In this document: positions 63,997 to 64,000 of the stretch, in pieces
Layout of the letters: every line of letters begins with the position of its first letter
Numbering within the stretch: position 1 is the stretch's first letter
From: Massilia sp. Mn16-1_5
GTDB taxonomy: Bacteria; Pseudomonadota; Gammaproteobacteria; Burkholderiales; Burkholderiaceae_D
Reading direction: 5' to 3'
NCBI RefSeq assembly: GCF_004798585.1
Contig: NZ_PPXQ01000020.1
Coordinates: forward strand, 16,733-80,732
Length of the DNA: 64,000 nt
The notes under the pieces: model-generated
The model's database searches: none
What the model was told of the DNA's origin: nothing
What the model saw: the letters and a program-made list of their open reading frames with translations, nothing else
Made by a program: the position numbers and the translations under genes

Positions 63997-64000
63997 TGAC

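Overview
The window reads as chromosome of a GC-rich betaproteobacterium, most likely Oxalobacteraceae (Massilia/Duganella/Telluria type). This rests on gene content: an HPr / enzyme I / lone mannose-type EIIA phosphotransfer set next to gshB and gshA, a TIGR02001-type outer membrane protein with glnK and amt, a BMFP (UbiK) protein, DUF1840 and DUF2239 proteins and a B12-dependent ribonucleotide reductase. The genus is inferred from protein style; no database search was possible.

Backbone left (1-17575): ptsI (cut by the window edge), ptsH, an EIIA-Man gene, gshB, a methyltransferase, gshA, and an omp-glnK-amt operon behind a convincing sigma-54 promoter and an NtrC palindrome. Then come ubiK, nrdJ, a PP2C-like phosphatase, an OmpH-like protein, a DUF2239 gene, a two-domain M16 peptidase, apt and the 5' half of comM (yifB). 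Backbone right (57984-64000): the 3' half of comM, a lipoprotein, an ABC ATPase/permease pair, a DUF1840 protein, a C-terminally anchored secreted protein, and a 5S rRNA gene that closes an rRNA operon running out of the window.

Between the comM halves lies a complete Tn7-like transposon of 40,403 bp (17576-57978). It has 15-bp terminal inverted repeats (TGTCAATTCCRCTAA), a 5-bp target duplication (GCGGC) and repeated CGCGACTG-type sites at both ends. Its transposition module is at the right end: tnsA, tnsB, tnsC, tniQ and a zinc-ribbon / degenerate tyrosine-recombinase-like gene matching TnsF, the comM selector of Tn6022-like elements. A convergent gene looks TnsE-like. Removing the element and one target copy restores a 505-codon comM frame.

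The cargo is unusual. I see no antibiotic or metal resistance gene. It is mostly signalling: two large PAS hybrid histidine kinases, a third kinase with a divergent single-domain response regulator, another receiver, a CHASE3-type chemoreceptor, a PAS-GGDEF-EAL protein with a degenerate GGDEF, a diguanylate cyclase, an ECF sigma/anti-sigma pair and a VpsR-like sigma-54 activator. It also carries an AAA ATPase / subtilisin-like protease pair like the IetAS anti-phage system, and a fusion of a DnaG-like primase lacking its catalytic acidic residues with a phospholipase-D-type domain.

Two results stand out. First, a 935-bp segment (36911-37845) appears inverted, so that a diguanylate cyclase gene and a divergent HTH-GAF gene have exchanged 5' ends; turning it back restores both reading frames exactly. 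Second, the inactive-primase/PLD fusion, with a divergent nuclease-like/membrane-protein pair beside it, is a candidate undescribed system.
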